Positions 28,582-37,828 of a DNA stretch of 64,000 nucleotides are shown piece by piece. This DNA is from Thiobacillus denitrificans DSM 12475 (GTDB taxonomy: Bacteria > Pseudomonadota > Gammaproteobacteria > Burkholderiales > Thiobacillaceae): positions 131,231 through 195,230 of the forward strand of contig NZ_AQWL01000002.1 in the NCBI RefSeq assembly GCF_000376425.1, written 5' to 3'. The stretch's first letter is position 1. Every line of letters begins with the position of its first letter. The position numbers and the translations under genes were made by a program. The notes under the pieces were generated by a model. That model worked only from the letters and a program-made list of their open reading frames with translations. It did not search any database and was not told the DNA's origin.

Positions 28582-30216
28582 ATGACCAGGCTTGACGATT
28601 ACCCGGCAGCGGACGGTGATGTCAGGCAAAGCGCACTGAATGTCCTGCTGCGGCGCATGCGTACCGAAAGCGATTTTCCCGCCCTGTCCGAGGCTATCGG
28701 CGCCATCAACCGCATCGCCTCTTCGGACAGGGAGGGCGTCGGCGCGCTATCCAACAATATTCTCAAGGATTTTGCGCTGACCAATAAGCTGTTGCGGCTG
28801 GCCAATGTGGCGTTCTACAACCAGGTCGGCGGGGGGGCGATCAGCACCATTTCACGCGCGGTGGTGATTCTCGGTTTCGACGCGGTGCGCTCGATCGCCT
28901 TGAGCCTGATCCTGTTCGACAACCTGGAGAACAAGGCGCACGCGCAGCAGCTGAAGGAGGAGTTCGTCAAGGTGCTGTACGCCGGCATGCTGGCGCGCGA
29001 GATGGCGGACAAGGCGCAGGTGAAGGATGTGGAGGAAGCGTTTATCAGCGCCATGCTGCACAAGCTGGGGCGCATGCTGGCGATGTTCTACTTCCCGGCG
29101 GAGACGGCGGCGATCCGGCAGCGGGTCGATGCCGAGGGCCACGACGAGGTTCGGGTCTCGACCGAGGTGCTGGGCGTGTCGTTCGAGAATCTGGGGATGG
29201 GCATAGCCAGGAGCTGGGGCTTTCCGGATCAGTTGGTGCAGAGCATGAAAAAACTGCCGGGAGGAACGCTTAATCCATGCGCGGGCAATACCGACCGGCT
29301 GCGCGTGCTGGCGAGCTTTTCCAATGAATTGTGCGAGATCATCCTCGGCACGCCCGATGCCGATCGCGGCAAGGCCCTGGCCCGGCTCACGGCGCGTTTC
29401 TCCGCCACCTTGCCGGTGACGGAGAAACAGCTTTCCGGGGTGATGGAAAAATCCATGCAGGATATCGCCCAGTTCGCCCTGGCGGTGAATGTGAACCTGA
29501 AACACAGCGTTTTCGCGCAGCAAGCGTCGAAATGGGCCGGGATGGCTGCGGTGCCGCCTGCGCCGGAAGCGGAGGCGGCACCGCAGAACGGCGTGCCCGC
29601 CATCGAGACCGAGTTGGGCGGCAGCGTGCTTCACGAATACGCCGCGATCCTCGATTCGGCACCCGGCGGGGATGGCGGCAAGCCGCAGCGCAGCAGTGAG
29701 GAAATTCAGTCCATCCTCACTTCGGGCCTGCAGGATGTCGGCAATTCGCTGATCGACGACGCTATTTCAATCAACGATATTTTGCGCATGATCCTTGAGG
29801 CCATGTATAGCGGCATGGGTTTCGCGCATGTGGTGCTGTGCATCAAGGATGGCCGTCAAAACACCCTGCGCGGGAAATTCGGTTTCGGCGACGACGTGCA
29901 GGACCTGATCAAGGCATTCGATTTCTCCCTGGCGGGGCAGCCGGATGTGTTTCTCGTCGCGCTCCAGAACAATGCCGACATCCTCATTACCGACATCGAC
30001 GACCCTAAAATCGCGACGCGGATTCCGGCGTGGTACCGGCAGCATGTTCCGGCGCGCACGTTCGTGTTGTTCCCGATCATCGTGAGAGGCAAGCCGATCG
30101 GCCTGATCTACGCCGATCAGCCTGATCCCGGCGGTATCATGATCCCCGAGAAAGAACTGGCCCTGCTCAAGTCGCTGCGCAACCAGGCAGTGCTGGCCAT
30201 CAGGCAATCCCTGTAA
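28582..30216 (+). CDS. HDOD-domain protein with C-terminal GAF domain
   Basis: This 544-residue cytoplasmic protein has an HDOD domain (about 20-230), a degenerate HD-like helical fold used in signalling rather than hydrolysis, then a linker and a GAF domain (about 390-535, ending LKSLRNQAVLAIRQSL). Such proteins are usually regulators tied to cyclic-di-GMP, motility or stress. ATG 28582 has AGGAA eight bases upstream; the frame could extend to 28540 without a ribosome site. A monoheme cytochrome gene follows after 73 bases. The ligand of the GAF domain is unknown. Confidence 0.82.
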   Translation: MTRLDDYPAADGDVRQSALNVLLRRMRTESDFPALSEAIGAINRIASSDREGVGALSNNILKDFALTNKLLRLANVAFYNQVGGGAISTISRAVVILGFDAVRSIALSLILFDNLENKAHAQQLKEEFVKVLYAGMLAREMADKAQVKDVEEAFISAMLHKLGRMLAMFYFPAETAAIRQRVDAEGHDEVRVSTEVLGVSFENLGMGIARSWGFPDQLVQSMKKLPGGTLNPCAGNTDRLRVLASFSNELCEIILGTPDADRGKALARLTARFSATLPVTEKQLSGVMEKSMQDIAQFALAVNVNLKHSVFAQQASKWAGMAAVPPAPEAEAAPQNGVPAIETELGGSVLHEYAAILDSAPGGDGGKPQRSSEEIQSILTSGLQDVGNSLIDDAISINDILRMILEAMYSGMGFAHVVLCIKDGRQNTLRGKFGFGDDVQDLIKAFDFSLAGQPDVFLVALQNNADILITDIDDPKIATRIPAWYRQHVPARTFVLFPIIVRGKPIGLIYADQPDPGGIMIPEKELALLKSLRNQAVLAIRQSL

Positions 30217-30289
30217 GCAGCACGTGCCCAGACCGGAAACGAAAAGCGACCCGGCTCGCCGGGATTTATCCATAAGCAAGGAGACGACC

Positions 30290-30751
30290 GTGAAACCTGC
30301 CTCTTCCTTATCTCTTTTCATGCTGCTGCTCTGTGGTGCCGCCCTGGCCGATGACGACGATGACGTGACTTACCGTAAGGACATCCGCCCACTATGGGAG
30401 CAGAAGTGCATGGCCTGCCACGGTGAAGGCGCCCCTTATCTGGCCGAATTCGACGAAAACAAGGACAAGTACAAGGAACTCAACCGCGGCCCGCGCATGG
30501 ATACCTACGCCAACCTGGTGGCCTTCGTCGGATGGCCGGACAGTGGCGCCCTGATGCGCCGACTGGACGATGGAAGCAACACCAAGGACGGCAAGCCCGG
30601 GAACATGTATCGGAACCTGGGCGCCGATGAACTGGAGCGGCAGAAAAATCTGGCCTTGTTCAAGGCCTGGGTTGGCGAGAAGGGCTGGGTGCTGAAGCAC
30701 TTCGACGAGCTTACCCGGAAAGAGCTTGGCAGGATGCGGGTCGCCGAATAA
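30290..30751 (+). CDS. Monoheme c-type cytochrome, periplasmic
   Basis: This 153-residue exported protein has a signal peptide ending GAALA-DD, an acidic DDDDD stretch at the mature N-terminus, and one heme motif CMACH followed by GEGAPYL. The conserved YRKDIRPLWEQKC lead-in is seen in cytochrome domains of larger oxidoreductases. The GTG start at 30290 is supported by AAGGAG at 30279-30284. The C-terminal half is charged and helical. It is probably an electron carrier; the partner is not evident from neighbours. Confidence 0.78.
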   Translation: MKPASSLSLFMLLLCGAALADDDDDVTYRKDIRPLWEQKCMACHGEGAPYLAEFDENKDKYKELNRGPRMDTYANLVAFVGWPDSGALMRRLDDGSNTKDGKPGNMYRNLGADELERQKNLALFKAWVGEKGWVLKHFDELTRKELGRMRVAE

Positions 30752-30815
30752 GCTGCGGACGCCCCTGCCGCCGCGCGGCGTAAAACTGCACAGCGGAATT
30801 CGGCATAATGGCGGG

Positions 30816-32258
30816 ATGCCATCTGTCCGAATCGTCTTCCGTTTTTTCGCCGGCCTGCTGTTTGCAGGCCTTGTTGTTTCTGCCGCTGCCGCCGAACTGC
30901 CCCTCGCTTTCACCAGCGCGCTGAAGCAGGCCGCCATTCCGCTCGATCATGTGGCGGTGGTGGTGCAGCCGCTGGAGGCGGCGCAACCCGTGCTCAGCCA
31001 CAATGCCGATGCGGCGCTGAATCCGGCTTCGGTGATGAAGCTGGTGACGAGCTTCGCGGCACTCGATCGGCTGGGTCCGGAATATGTGTGGGCGACCGAT
31101 GTCTGGGCGGACGGCCCCATCGTGGACGGCGTTCTGGCGGGCGATCTCGTCGTCAAGGGATATGGCGATCCGACCCTGACGCTTGAGCGCATGTGGTTGC
31201 TGCAGCGCGAGCTGCGCGCACGCGGGGTGCGCCATATCCGCGGCAATCTGGTGCTCGACCTCAGCCACTTCGAAGTACCGGCGATGGATCCCGGCGCGTT
31301 CGACGGCGAGCCGCTGGCCTTGTACAACGCCGCGCCGGGGCCGCTGGTGGCCAACTTCAACGCGACGACACTGCGCCTGAAGCCGGGCGCGCGCGACGTG
31401 TCGATCGTGCCGGATATCGCATTGCCGGGCGTGACACTGATTTCGCAGCTGGTGCTGGAGGAACGCGCGGCATGCAATGGCTGGAAGGACACGGTCACGC
31501 CATCGATTGCCGCGGGCGAGCGCCCCACGCTGGTGCTGCGCGGACAATACGCACGCGGTTGTGGCGAGCAGGCCTTGTCGCTGAATTTGTTCGAACCGGC
31601 GGTCACGTTCGATGTCATTTTCCGCGGGCTGTGGGCGGAAGCGGGCGGCACGCTGGGCGGCGCGACGGTGCCGGGTCTGCCGCCCGATGCGGCCCCGCTG
31701 CTGAGATTCGCCTCGGAGCCGCTGGCCGATGCACTCACCCGCCTGAACAAGTATTCCAATAACCTGATGGCGCGCAACCTGTTCCTGACGCTGGGCGCGG
31801 AAGCCTATGGCGCGCCCGCGACGCTGGACAAGGGTGCGCGGGCGGTGCGCGAAATTCTGGAGCGGCGGGGGATTGCGACCGCCAAGCTGGTGCTGGAAAA
31901 CGGCGCCGGCCTGTCGCGCATCGAGCGCATCAGCGCGGGCGCGTTGAACCAGCTGTTGCGCGCAGCCAGCCACAGTCCGTTGTCCGCCGAATTCGAGTCG
32001 TCGCTGCCGATCGTCGCCATCGACGGCACGCTGAAGCGCCGCTTCAATGGCAGCTCGCTCGCCGGCAGCGCGCACCTGAAAACCGGTACCCTGCGTGACG
32101 TCAGTGCTTTGGCAGGATACGTATTTACCGCCAGCGGCGGGCGCGTCAGTTTCGTGATGCTGGTCAACCACGTCAATGCGCGCCGCAGCGAAGCAGCGCA
32201 ACGCGCACTGCTGGAGTGGGTTCAATCCGGCGAGGCAGCCAGCGGGACGGCGCAATGA
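30816..32258 (+). CDS. dacB: D-Ala-D-Ala carboxypeptidase/endopeptidase (PBP4, DacB)
   Basis: DacB is a periplasmic class C penicillin-binding protein that trims and opens peptidoglycan cross-links. The 480-residue product has a signal peptide ending SAAAA-EL and the three active-site motifs: SVMK (Ser72, Lys75), SNN in KYSNNLMAR and KTGT in HLKTGTLRD. The large insert between the first two motifs is typical of PBP4. ATG 30816 lies in front of the signal peptide. Its stop overlaps the start of a tiny membrane protein (ATGA). Confidence 0.93.
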   Translation: MPSVRIVFRFFAGLLFAGLVVSAAAAELPLAFTSALKQAAIPLDHVAVVVQPLEAAQPVLSHNADAALNPASVMKLVTSFAALDRLGPEYVWATDVWADGPIVDGVLAGDLVVKGYGDPTLTLERMWLLQRELRARGVRHIRGNLVLDLSHFEVPAMDPGAFDGEPLALYNAAPGPLVANFNATTLRLKPGARDVSIVPDIALPGVTLISQLVLEERAACNGWKDTVTPSIAAGERPTLVLRGQYARGCGEQALSLNLFEPAVTFDVIFRGLWAEAGGTLGGATVPGLPPDAAPLLRFASEPLADALTRLNKYSNNLMARNLFLTLGAEAYGAPATLDKGARAVREILERRGIATAKLVLENGAGLSRIERISAGALNQLLRAASHSPLSAEFESSLPIVAIDGTLKRRFNGSSLAGSAHLKTGTLRDVSALAGYVFTASGGRVSFVMLVNHVNARRSEAAQRALLEWVQSGEAASGTAQ

Positions 32259-32473
32259 TTCCCGGTTGCCGCGCGATGGGGCTGTTTCTGGTGCTGCTGG
32301 CGCTGTTCCAGTCGTTGCCGGTAGCCGTGGATGCCTGGCAGGCGCGACATTGGCCGGACACGGCGGTGGAATGGTTGCGGCTGTCGCTGTTGCCGGGCGC
32401 GTTGTGGCTGTATCTGCGCTACTTCAGCATCCTGGGCTGCCGCCGGTGCGGGGACGACGATGAACTTCGATAA
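32255..32473 (+). CDS. Small membrane protein, function unknown
   Basis: This 72-residue protein has two hydrophobic stretches (about 8-25 and 38-58) and a Cys pair near the end (CRRC). It overlaps dacB by four bases (ATGA) and the next small gene by 14 bases, which supports real translation. I do not recognise a family. Confidence 0.55.
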   Translation: MIPGCRAMGLFLVLLALFQSLPVAVDAWQARHWPDTAVEWLRLSLLPGALWLYLRYFSILGCRRCGDDDELR

Positions 32474-32663
32474 GGTGCCCGAGTGGGTGAGATGGCTGGC
32501 GCAGGATGCCGACGGTGCCTGGTGGGGGTATGAAGCCGAGCCCAACAGGCAGGATTACGGCTGGTACGAGAACGAAGTGGGGCGCATCGTGCGGCTGGGG
32601 CAGGCTGCGCCGCCGGACGACTGGGAAGCGACGCTCACCGCCTGGCCGTCCGAGCGCGGCTGA
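32460..32663 (+). CDS. Small acidic protein, function unknown
   Basis: This 67-residue, Trp- and acid-rich soluble protein (MNFDKVPEWVRWLAQDADG...) begins inside the end of the preceding small gene. The motif WWGYEAEPN...WYENEVGR looks conserved-protein-like rather than random. No family was recognised with certainty. It is the last gene of the dacB unit. Confidence 0.6.
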   Translation: MNFDKVPEWVRWLAQDADGAWWGYEAEPNRQDYGWYENEVGRIVRLGQAAPPDDWEATLTAWPSERG

Positions 32664-32680
32664 CCGCTCACCCGCCAGGT

Positions 32681-33223
32681 TCAGGGCGCTGCAGGCGCGC
32701 TGAGCTGCAGTTGCCCGTCCTTCACTGGAATGCGCGCACCGGGCTGGTGGTCCATGCGTACCTGGCCTTCTTCCTTGCCCAGACGGTAGCGCACGTCATA
32801 GGCCACGGTTTTGGTGCGCGAATCGTAGACGGTCTTGCAGCGCGTTTCGGTGCGGCTGGTCGTGTCTTTTTCCTGCATCCCTTTCTGTACCTGGTGGCCG
32901 GCGTAGCCGCCGGCGGCGGCACCGGCGACGGTGGCGACCGTGCGCCCCTTGCCGCCGCCTATCTGGCTGCCGAGGAGGCCGCCTGCGACCGCGCCGAGCG
33001 CGGTGCCGGCAATGCGGTTGGGATCCTTGATCGGCGCCTGTTCGTTGACAACCACGTCGTTGCAAACCTGCCGCGGCGTTCTGTTGGTTTCGGTGACCGG
33101 CTCGACCGCCAGCACGTCGGCGAATTCCGGCTTCGGGTTGAGAACCTTGTACCCGGCCACACCGCCAATCGCGGTGACGGCAATGGCACCAGCTATCACA
33201 CCAGCCAGCATGGATTTATTCAT
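32681..33223 (-). CDS. Glycine-zipper 2TM-domain protein
   Basis: This 180-residue envelope protein has one N-terminal membrane segment (about 5-25), then a glycine-zipper region (TALGAVAGGLLGSQIGGGKG and AGAAAGGYAGHQ) of the SlyB/Rickettsia 17-kDa antigen type near 73-110. The C-terminal soluble part has a Cys pair (VCNDV, RCKTVYD). The start MNKSMLAG has GGAGAG upstream; an extension to 33274 was rejected. It is a single gene converging on the dacB unit. Role in envelope integrity is inferred from the family. Confidence 0.78.
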   Translation of the reverse strand: MNKSMLAGVIAGAIAVTAIGGVAGYKVLNPKPEFADVLAVEPVTETNRTPRQVCNDVVVNEQAPIKDPNRIAGTALGAVAGGLLGSQIGGGKGRTVATVAGAAAGGYAGHQVQKGMQEKDTTSRTETRCKTVYDSRTKTVAYDVRYRLGKEEGQVRMDHQPGARIPVKDGQLQLSAPAAP

Positions 33224-33313
33224 GATCTCTCTCCAAAGGTTGAAAATGGCGGCATGGGCCACGCTTCGAATCATAGTTCACGGCGCTGAAATTCACTCTG
33301 ACGGAAGGCGGCG

Positions 33314-33877
33314 TCATGCGGGCTGCAGCAGGTCGATCCTGAAGCTCGCCTCGTACGGCGGGACGTTGCATTCAATGATGTCCGAGGGGGCGACGTCGAG
33401 ACGCACGCCGACGATGTCCGTGCGTACCGGTAGTTTCGCTGCGCCGCGGTCCACCAGCACCACGGTGCGGATTTCTTCCGGCTGCCTGCAGGCGAGATAT
33501 TCCACCGCGCGCAGCAGGGAATGCCCGCTATACATGACGTCGTCCACCACCAGTACCGTGTGGCCGGCGAGGTCGAGGCTGGCGTGGGCTGGATTTTCGG
33601 TCAGCTGCGTTGCCGGATAGAGCAGGGTGAGGTCGTCAGCGTAGCGCTTGATCATGAGATCAAGCCGCACGCAGCCAGCCAGTCCGTAGATCTCGACCAG
33701 CCGGGTCTGCAGCCGGTCGGCGAGCGGCGCGCCGCGTCGCAGAATGCCGACGATGGCAATCCGGGTGCGTCCGGTCAGCAGGCCGGCGGCCTGACGCGCC
33801 ATGTCGTCGACGATGGCGTCGAGCTGATCCGTGTTGTAGAGACAGGTGCGCCTGCCGGCGGGCTTGTCGGTCATCAC
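33314..33877 (-). CDS. PyrR-like phosphoribosyltransferase
   Basis: This 187-residue type I phosphoribosyltransferase has the PRPP-binding loop VLVVDDVMYSGHS around 108-120 and the flexible-loop residues RYADDLTLLYPATQ near 78-91. It resembles PyrR, which in some bacteria regulates pyr genes and has weak uracil phosphoribosyltransferase activity, but hypoxanthine-type enzymes share the motif. It lies nine bases behind ubiD on the same strand, so the two are co-transcribed. Start is GTG 33877 or ATG 33874 with AAGGGA upstream. pyrC lies about 4 kb away on the other strand. Confidence 0.78.
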   Translation of the reverse strand: MMTDKPAGRRTCLYNTDQLDAIVDDMARQAAGLLTGRTRIAIVGILRRGAPLADRLQTRLVEIYGLAGCVRLDLMIKRYADDLTLLYPATQLTENPAHASLDLAGHTVLVVDDVMYSGHSLLRAVEYLACRQPEEIRTVVLVDRGAAKLPVRTDIVGVRLDVAPSDIIECNVPPYEASFRIDLLQPA

Positions 33878-33886
33878 TGCCGTCCC

Positions 33887-35350
33887 TTATACGCCCAGCT
33901 CGTGCCACAGCGCGTCGACGCGCGCTTTCACCGCCGCATCCATCACGATAGGCGTGCCCCATTCGCGTGCCGTCTCGCCCGGCCACTTGTTGGTAGCGTC
34001 GATGCCCATCTTGCTGCCGAGCCCGGAGACGGGGCTGGCGAAGTCGAGGTAATCGATCGGCGTGTTTTCCACCAGCAGGGTGTCGCGTGCCGGGTCGACG
34101 CGGGTGGTGAGCGCCCACATGACTTCCTTCCAGTCGCGTACGTCGACGTCGTCGTCGGTGACGAGAATGAACTTGGTGTACATGAACTGCCGCAGAAAAC
34201 TCCACACGCCGAACATCACGCGCTTGGCGTGGCCGGGGTAGGCCTTTTTCATCGACACTACCGCCATGCGGTAGGAGCAGCCCTCGGGCGGCAGGTAGAA
34301 ATCGGTGATTTCAGGAAACTGCTTCTGCAAGAGCGGCACGAACACCTCGTTGAGCGCGACGCCGAGGATCGCCGGTTCGTCCGGCGGCTTGCCGGTGTAG
34401 GTGCTGTGGTAGATCGGATCGCGCCGCATCGTGATGCGCTCGATGGTGAACACCGGGAAGGTTTCCTGTTCGTTGTAGTAGCCGGTGTGGTCGCCGTACG
34501 GTCCCTCGAGCGCGGTTTCATCCGGATGGATCACGCCTTCCAGTACAACCTCGGCGGACGCCGGCACCTGCAGGTCGTTGCCGAGGCATTGCACCACTTC
34601 GGTCTTGGCGCCGCGCAGCAAGCCCGCGAACTGGTATTCGGAGAGCGAGTCCGGCACCGGCGTCACTGCACCGAGGATGGTCGCGGGATCGGCACCGAGC
34701 GCGACGGCCAGCGGAAACGGCTCGCCCGGATGTGCCAGCTGATGCTCGCGAAAATCCAGCGCGCCGCCGCGATGCGCGAGCCAGCGCATGATCACCTTGT
34801 TCGGGGCGATCACCTGCTGGCGGTAGATGCCGAGGTTCTGGCGCTTCTTGTGCGGGCCACGGGTGACGGTGAGCCCCCAGGTGATCAGCGGCGCCACGTC
34901 GCCCGGCCAGCAGTGCTGGATCGGCAGGCGGCTCAAATCGACATCGGCGCCCTCCCACACCACCCCCTGGCACGGTGCACTCTTCACTTCCTTCGGCGCC
35001 ATGTTCATGACCTGCTTCAGCACCGGCCATTTGTCCCAGGCATCGCGCAGCCCTTTCGGCGGCTCCGGTTCCTTCAGGTAGGCGAGCAGTCTGCCGACTT
35101 CACGCAGCCGCGCCGGATCGTCCTCGCCCATCCCCAGCGCCACCCGCTTGACCGTGCCGAACAGGTTCGCCAGCACCGGCATGGAATGCCCCTTGGGGTG
35201 CTCGAACAGGAGCGCCGGGCCGCCGGCGCGCAGTACGCGATCGGCGATTTCGGTCATTTCCAGTTTGGGGTCGACTTCGACGGCAATACGTTTCAGCTCG
35301 CCCATGCTTTCGAGTTGCGCAATGAAATCGCGCAGGTCGCGGTAGATCAT
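33887..35350 (-). CDS. ubiD: 4-hydroxy-3-polyprenylbenzoate decarboxylase UbiD
   Basis: UbiD removes the carboxyl group from polyprenyl-hydroxybenzoate in ubiquinone synthesis, using prenylated FMN made by UbiX. The 487-residue length is normal. Conserved segments include NLGIYRQQV near 170, the acid/base Glu in [12 protein letters not shown] near 280, and [11 protein letters not shown] near the C-terminus. UbiX is not encoded in the window. The gene heads a two-gene unit with the phosphoribosyltransferase. Confidence 0.95.
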   Translation of the reverse strand: MIYRDLRDFIAQLESMGELKRIAVEVDPKLEMTEIADRVLRAGGPALLFEHPKGHSMPVLANLFGTVKRVALGMGEDDPARLREVGRLLAYLKEPEPPKGLRDAWDKWPVLKQVMNMAPKEVKSAPCQGVVWEGADVDLSRLPIQHCWPGDVAPLITWGLTVTRGPHKKRQNLGIYRQQVIAPNKVIMRWLAHRGGALDFREHQLAHPGEPFPLAVALGADPATILGAVTPVPDSLSEYQFAGLLRGAKTEVVQCLGNDLQVPASAEVVLEGVIHPDETALEGPYGDHTGYYNEQETFPVFTIERITMRRDPIYHSTYTGKPPDEPAILGVALNEVFVPLLQKQFPEITDFYLPPEGCSYRMAVVSMKKAYPGHAKRVMFGVWSFLRQFMYTKFILVTDDDVDVRDWKEVMWALTTRVDPARDTLLVENTPIDYLDFASPVSGLGSKMGIDATNKWPGETAREWGTPIVMDAAVKARVDALWHELGV

Positions 35351-35411
35351 GGGCGGCCGATCACGGGGGCACGCTGCCGGGCCGCGCGCGCGGCGAACGC
35401 GGGCAGGGGCA

Positions 35412-35984
35412 TCAGTTGATATATTCGAACAGGGTGACGACCTTGGTCACGCCCGACGTGGTGCGTGCGATTTCGGTGGCAATGCCGGCTTCAGCCTGGT
35501 TCAGCAACCCCATCAGGTAGACCACGCCGGATTCGGTCACCACCTTGATCTTGGTTCCGGGCACGCGCTCGTCTCGCAACAGGCGCGTCTTGACGTTACC
35601 GGTGACAGCGGTGTCGTTGGCCCGCGAGGTGAGCGAGGTCACGCCGGAGACACTGAGTTCGTTGAATACCGTGCGCACGTCGGGTACGTCCTTGACGATG
35701 TCGGCGGCGCGCGCGCGGATCGACTCGTCCGGTACCTGGCCGGTGAGCAGCACCTGGCGGTTGTAGCTGGTCACGGAGATCTTTCCGGTTTTTTCCGGCA
35801 GGGCTTCGCGCAGACGGTTCATTGCGCGCAATTCGATTTCCTGGTCGGCGACGAATACGCCGGTGGTGCGGCGGTCGGTGGCGGCCGCCGCACCAGTGGC
35901 GGCGCCACCCACGGCCACGGCCGCACATCCGTGCAATTGCGCCAGCGCCACACCCAGCAGCGCGCCATAAATCAGTTTGTTCAT
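35412..35984 (-). CDS. dolP: BON-domain outer-membrane lipoprotein (DolP/YraP type)
   Basis: This 190-residue lipoprotein has a signal peptide with lipobox LHGC and two BON domains (about 45-115 and 125-190). DolP helps maintain outer-membrane integrity at division sites. ATG 35984 has AGGAG seven bases upstream and overlaps the stop of diaA (ATGA). The yraN-diaA-dolP order matches the E. coli yraNOP genes, supporting the assignment; lpoA is absent from this locus. Confidence 0.9.
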   Translation of the reverse strand: MNKLIYGALLGVALAQLHGCAAVAVGGAATGAAAATDRRTTGVFVADQEIELRAMNRLREALPEKTGKISVTSYNRQVLLTGQVPDESIRARAADIVKDVPDVRTVFNELSVSGVTSLTSRANDTAVTGNVKTRLLRDERVPGTKIKVVTESGVVYLMGLLNQAEAGIATEIARTTSGVTKVVTLFEYIN

Positions 35985-36574
35985 TCCTCGACTCCTAGTA
36001 AAACGCTGTCCACCGCATCGCACAGGCAATGGATGACCAGCAGATGGATTTCCAGAATGCGCGCCGTGGATTCGGCAGGCACGCACAGAAAGACGTCGTC
36101 ATCCTGCATTTGTTCCGCCAGGCCACCGCCGCTGCCGCCGGTCAAGGCAATCACCGGCATGCTGCGCGTACGGGCGGCGGCCACCGCCTGCAATACGCTG
36201 GGCGAATTGCCGCTGGTCGAGATGGCCAGCAGCAGATCGCCTGGCTGGCCCAGCGCTTTCACCTGCCGCGCAAACACCTGATCGTAGGCATGGTCGGTGG
36301 CGATCGAGGTCAGGGTCGACGTATCGGTGGTGAGCGCAATCGCTGCCAGCCCCGGGCGCTCCTGTTCGAAACGGTTGATCATCGTGGAAGCGAAATGCTG
36401 CGCATCTGCCGCCGCGCCGCCGTTGCCGCAGGCGAGGATCTTCCCGCCCTGGGCGAGGCAGTGCACCATGTGGCGCGCGGCTTGTTCGATCGCCGGCGCA
36501 AGCGTTGCGGCAGCCTCCCGCGCGGTCTGCGCCGAGGCCTGGAAATGGCCGAGAATTCTGTCGTGTAAAGGCAT
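35981..36574 (-). CDS. diaA: SIS-domain protein DiaA
   Basis: This 197-residue phosphosugar-binding (SIS) protein is related to GmhA phosphoheptose isomerase. Segments [13 protein letters not shown] (50-62) and [12 protein letters not shown] (about 118-129) form the sugar-phosphate site. In E. coli the protein in this position, DiaA, binds DnaA and promotes initiation of replication. Location between yraN and dolP favours DiaA over GmhA; no other heptose gene is near. Confidence 0.85.
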   Translation of the reverse strand: MPLHDRILGHFQASAQTAREAAATLAPAIEQAARHMVHCLAQGGKILACGNGGAAADAQHFASTMINRFEQERPGLAAIALTTDTSTLTSIATDHAYDQVFARQVKALGQPGDLLLAISTSGNSPSVLQAVAAARTRSMPVIALTGGSGGGLAEQMQDDDVFLCVPAESTARILEIHLLVIHCLCDAVDSVLLGVEE

Positions 36575-36586
36575 GGTCGGCCGGAA

Positions 36587-36937
36587 TTATCCCACATCGT
36601 CGAAGGCGTTCATGATCCATTCGGGCGGGGCGCTGCCGGACAGCGCCACCACGTCGAAACGGCACGGCGGCAGTGTTTTTAGCGTGGTTAGGTACTGCCG
36701 CGCAGTGGCGAGCAGTTTACGCTGCTTGGTCGCCGTGACGCTGGCGGCCGCACCCCCAAAGTCGGCGCTGCTGCGCAGCCGCACTTCGACGAACACCAGC
36801 GTGGCGCCATCCCGCATGATGAGATCGATTTCTCCGAAGCGACAGCGCCAGTTGCGAGCCAGCAGCTTCAGGCCATGCGTTTGCAGGAAGGCTTCGGCAC
36901 GCGTTTCGGCGGATTGTCCGAGCAGGGTTTTCAACAT
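36587..36937 (-). CDS. yraN: YraN-family endonuclease-like protein (UPF0102)
   Basis: This 116-residue protein has the restriction-endonuclease-like core of UPF0102: RAEAFLQTHG, WRCRFGEIDLIMRD with the metal-binding Glu/Asp, then VFVEVRLR. Biological function is unsettled. I chose ATG 36937 because the motif begins about 15 residues later as in homologues; upstream in-frame sequence overlaps rsmI. It is divergent from rsmI with 18 bases between the starts. Confidence 0.85.
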   Translation of the reverse strand: MLKTLLGQSAETRAEAFLQTHGLKLLARNWRCRFGEIDLIMRDGATLVFVEVRLRSSADFGGAAASVTATKQRKLLATARQYLTTLKTLPPCRFDVVALSGSAPPEWIMNAFDDVG

Positions 36938-36955
36938 CTGCGACAATGGCGGCAC

Positions 36956-37828
36956 ATGAACGAGACGTCCCATCATACCCCCCTGCTGCCTGCGCTTTAT
37001 GTGGTCGCCACGCCCATCGGCAACCTTGGCGACATCACCTTGCGGGCGCTCGACATATTGCAGCGCGTGGACCGCGTGGCGGCGGAAGACACCCGGGTGT
37101 CGGGGCAGTTGCTGGCGCATTTCAATATTTCCAAGCCCCTGGTCTCCGTCCGCGAACACAACGAACGGGCAGCCGCCGACAAGGTGATCGCATGGATTGC
37201 GGCCGGCGATGCGGTCGCCTACGTATCGGATGCAGGCACTCCGGCGGTGTCCGACCCCGGCGCGCGGCTGGTGGCGGCGGTGCGCGCGGCAGGGTTGAAG
37301 GTCATGCCGATTCCTGGCGCCGCCGCGGTGACCACGGCCCTGTCGGTTGCCGGGGTGGAGTCGGGATCGTGGCTGTTCCATGGGTTTCTGCCACCCAAAT
37401 CCGGTGCGCGCCAGGCGCAGCTGCAAACGCTCGCGCCCCTGCCGTGCGCGCTGGTTTTTTACGAGGCACCGCATCGCATCGAGGAAACGCTGGCCGACAT
37501 GGCCGCGGTGCTGGACGCTAACCGGCTGGTGACGCTGGCACGCGAGCTGACCAAGAAATTCGAGAGCATCGTCACCCTGCCGCTGGCCGAGGCCCCCGCC
37601 TGGCTTGCCGCCGACCCTAATCATGTGCGCGGCGAATTCGTCGTCGTCGTGCATCCGCCAGCGGCTGCAGCTGCGATGGTCGATGCGGAAGCGATGCGGG
37701 TGCTCGATGTGCTGCTGGCGGCCCTGCCGCCGACGCTGGCCGCCAAGCTTGCCGCGCAGATCACCGGACGCAGCAAGGCCGAACTCTATAAAATGACGCT
37801 GGCATTGAAACCGCAGACCGACGCATGA
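36956..37828 (+). CDS. rsmI: 16S rRNA 2'-O-ribose C1402 methyltransferase RsmI
   Basis: RsmI methylates the 2'-OH of C1402 in 16S rRNA, near the decoding site. The 290-residue protein has the tetrapyrrole-methylase fold: [19 protein letters not shown] at about 14-32, AEDTR near 47 and [14 protein letters not shown] near 90. ATG 36956 precedes the conserved core by 13 residues; a longer frame from 36875 runs into yraN and was rejected. Its stop overlaps pyrC (ATGA). Confidence 0.95.
   Translation: MNETSHHTPLLPALYVVATPIGNLGDITLRALDILQRVDRVAAEDTRVSGQLLAHFNISKPLVSVREHNERAAADKVIAWIAAGDAVAYVSDAGTPAVSDPGARLVAAVRAAGLKVMPIPGAAAVTTALSVAGVESGSWLFHGFLPPKSGARQAQLQTLAPLPCALVFYEAPHRIEETLADMAAVLDANRLVTLARELTKKFESIVTLPLAEAPAWLAADPNHVRGEFVVVVHPPAAAAAMVDAEAMRVLDVLLAALPPTLAAKLAAQITGRSKAELYKMTLALKPQTDA

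Noticed and set aside
30711-32255. 514-residue minus-strand frame opposite dacB
   Set aside because: It is an antisense shadow; the plus strand carries all three penicillin-binding motifs.
35981-36574. Annotation of the SIS gene as phosphoheptose isomerase GmhA
   Set aside because: The protein fold is shared, but the yraN-SIS-dolP context matches diaA and no heptose genes are nearby.
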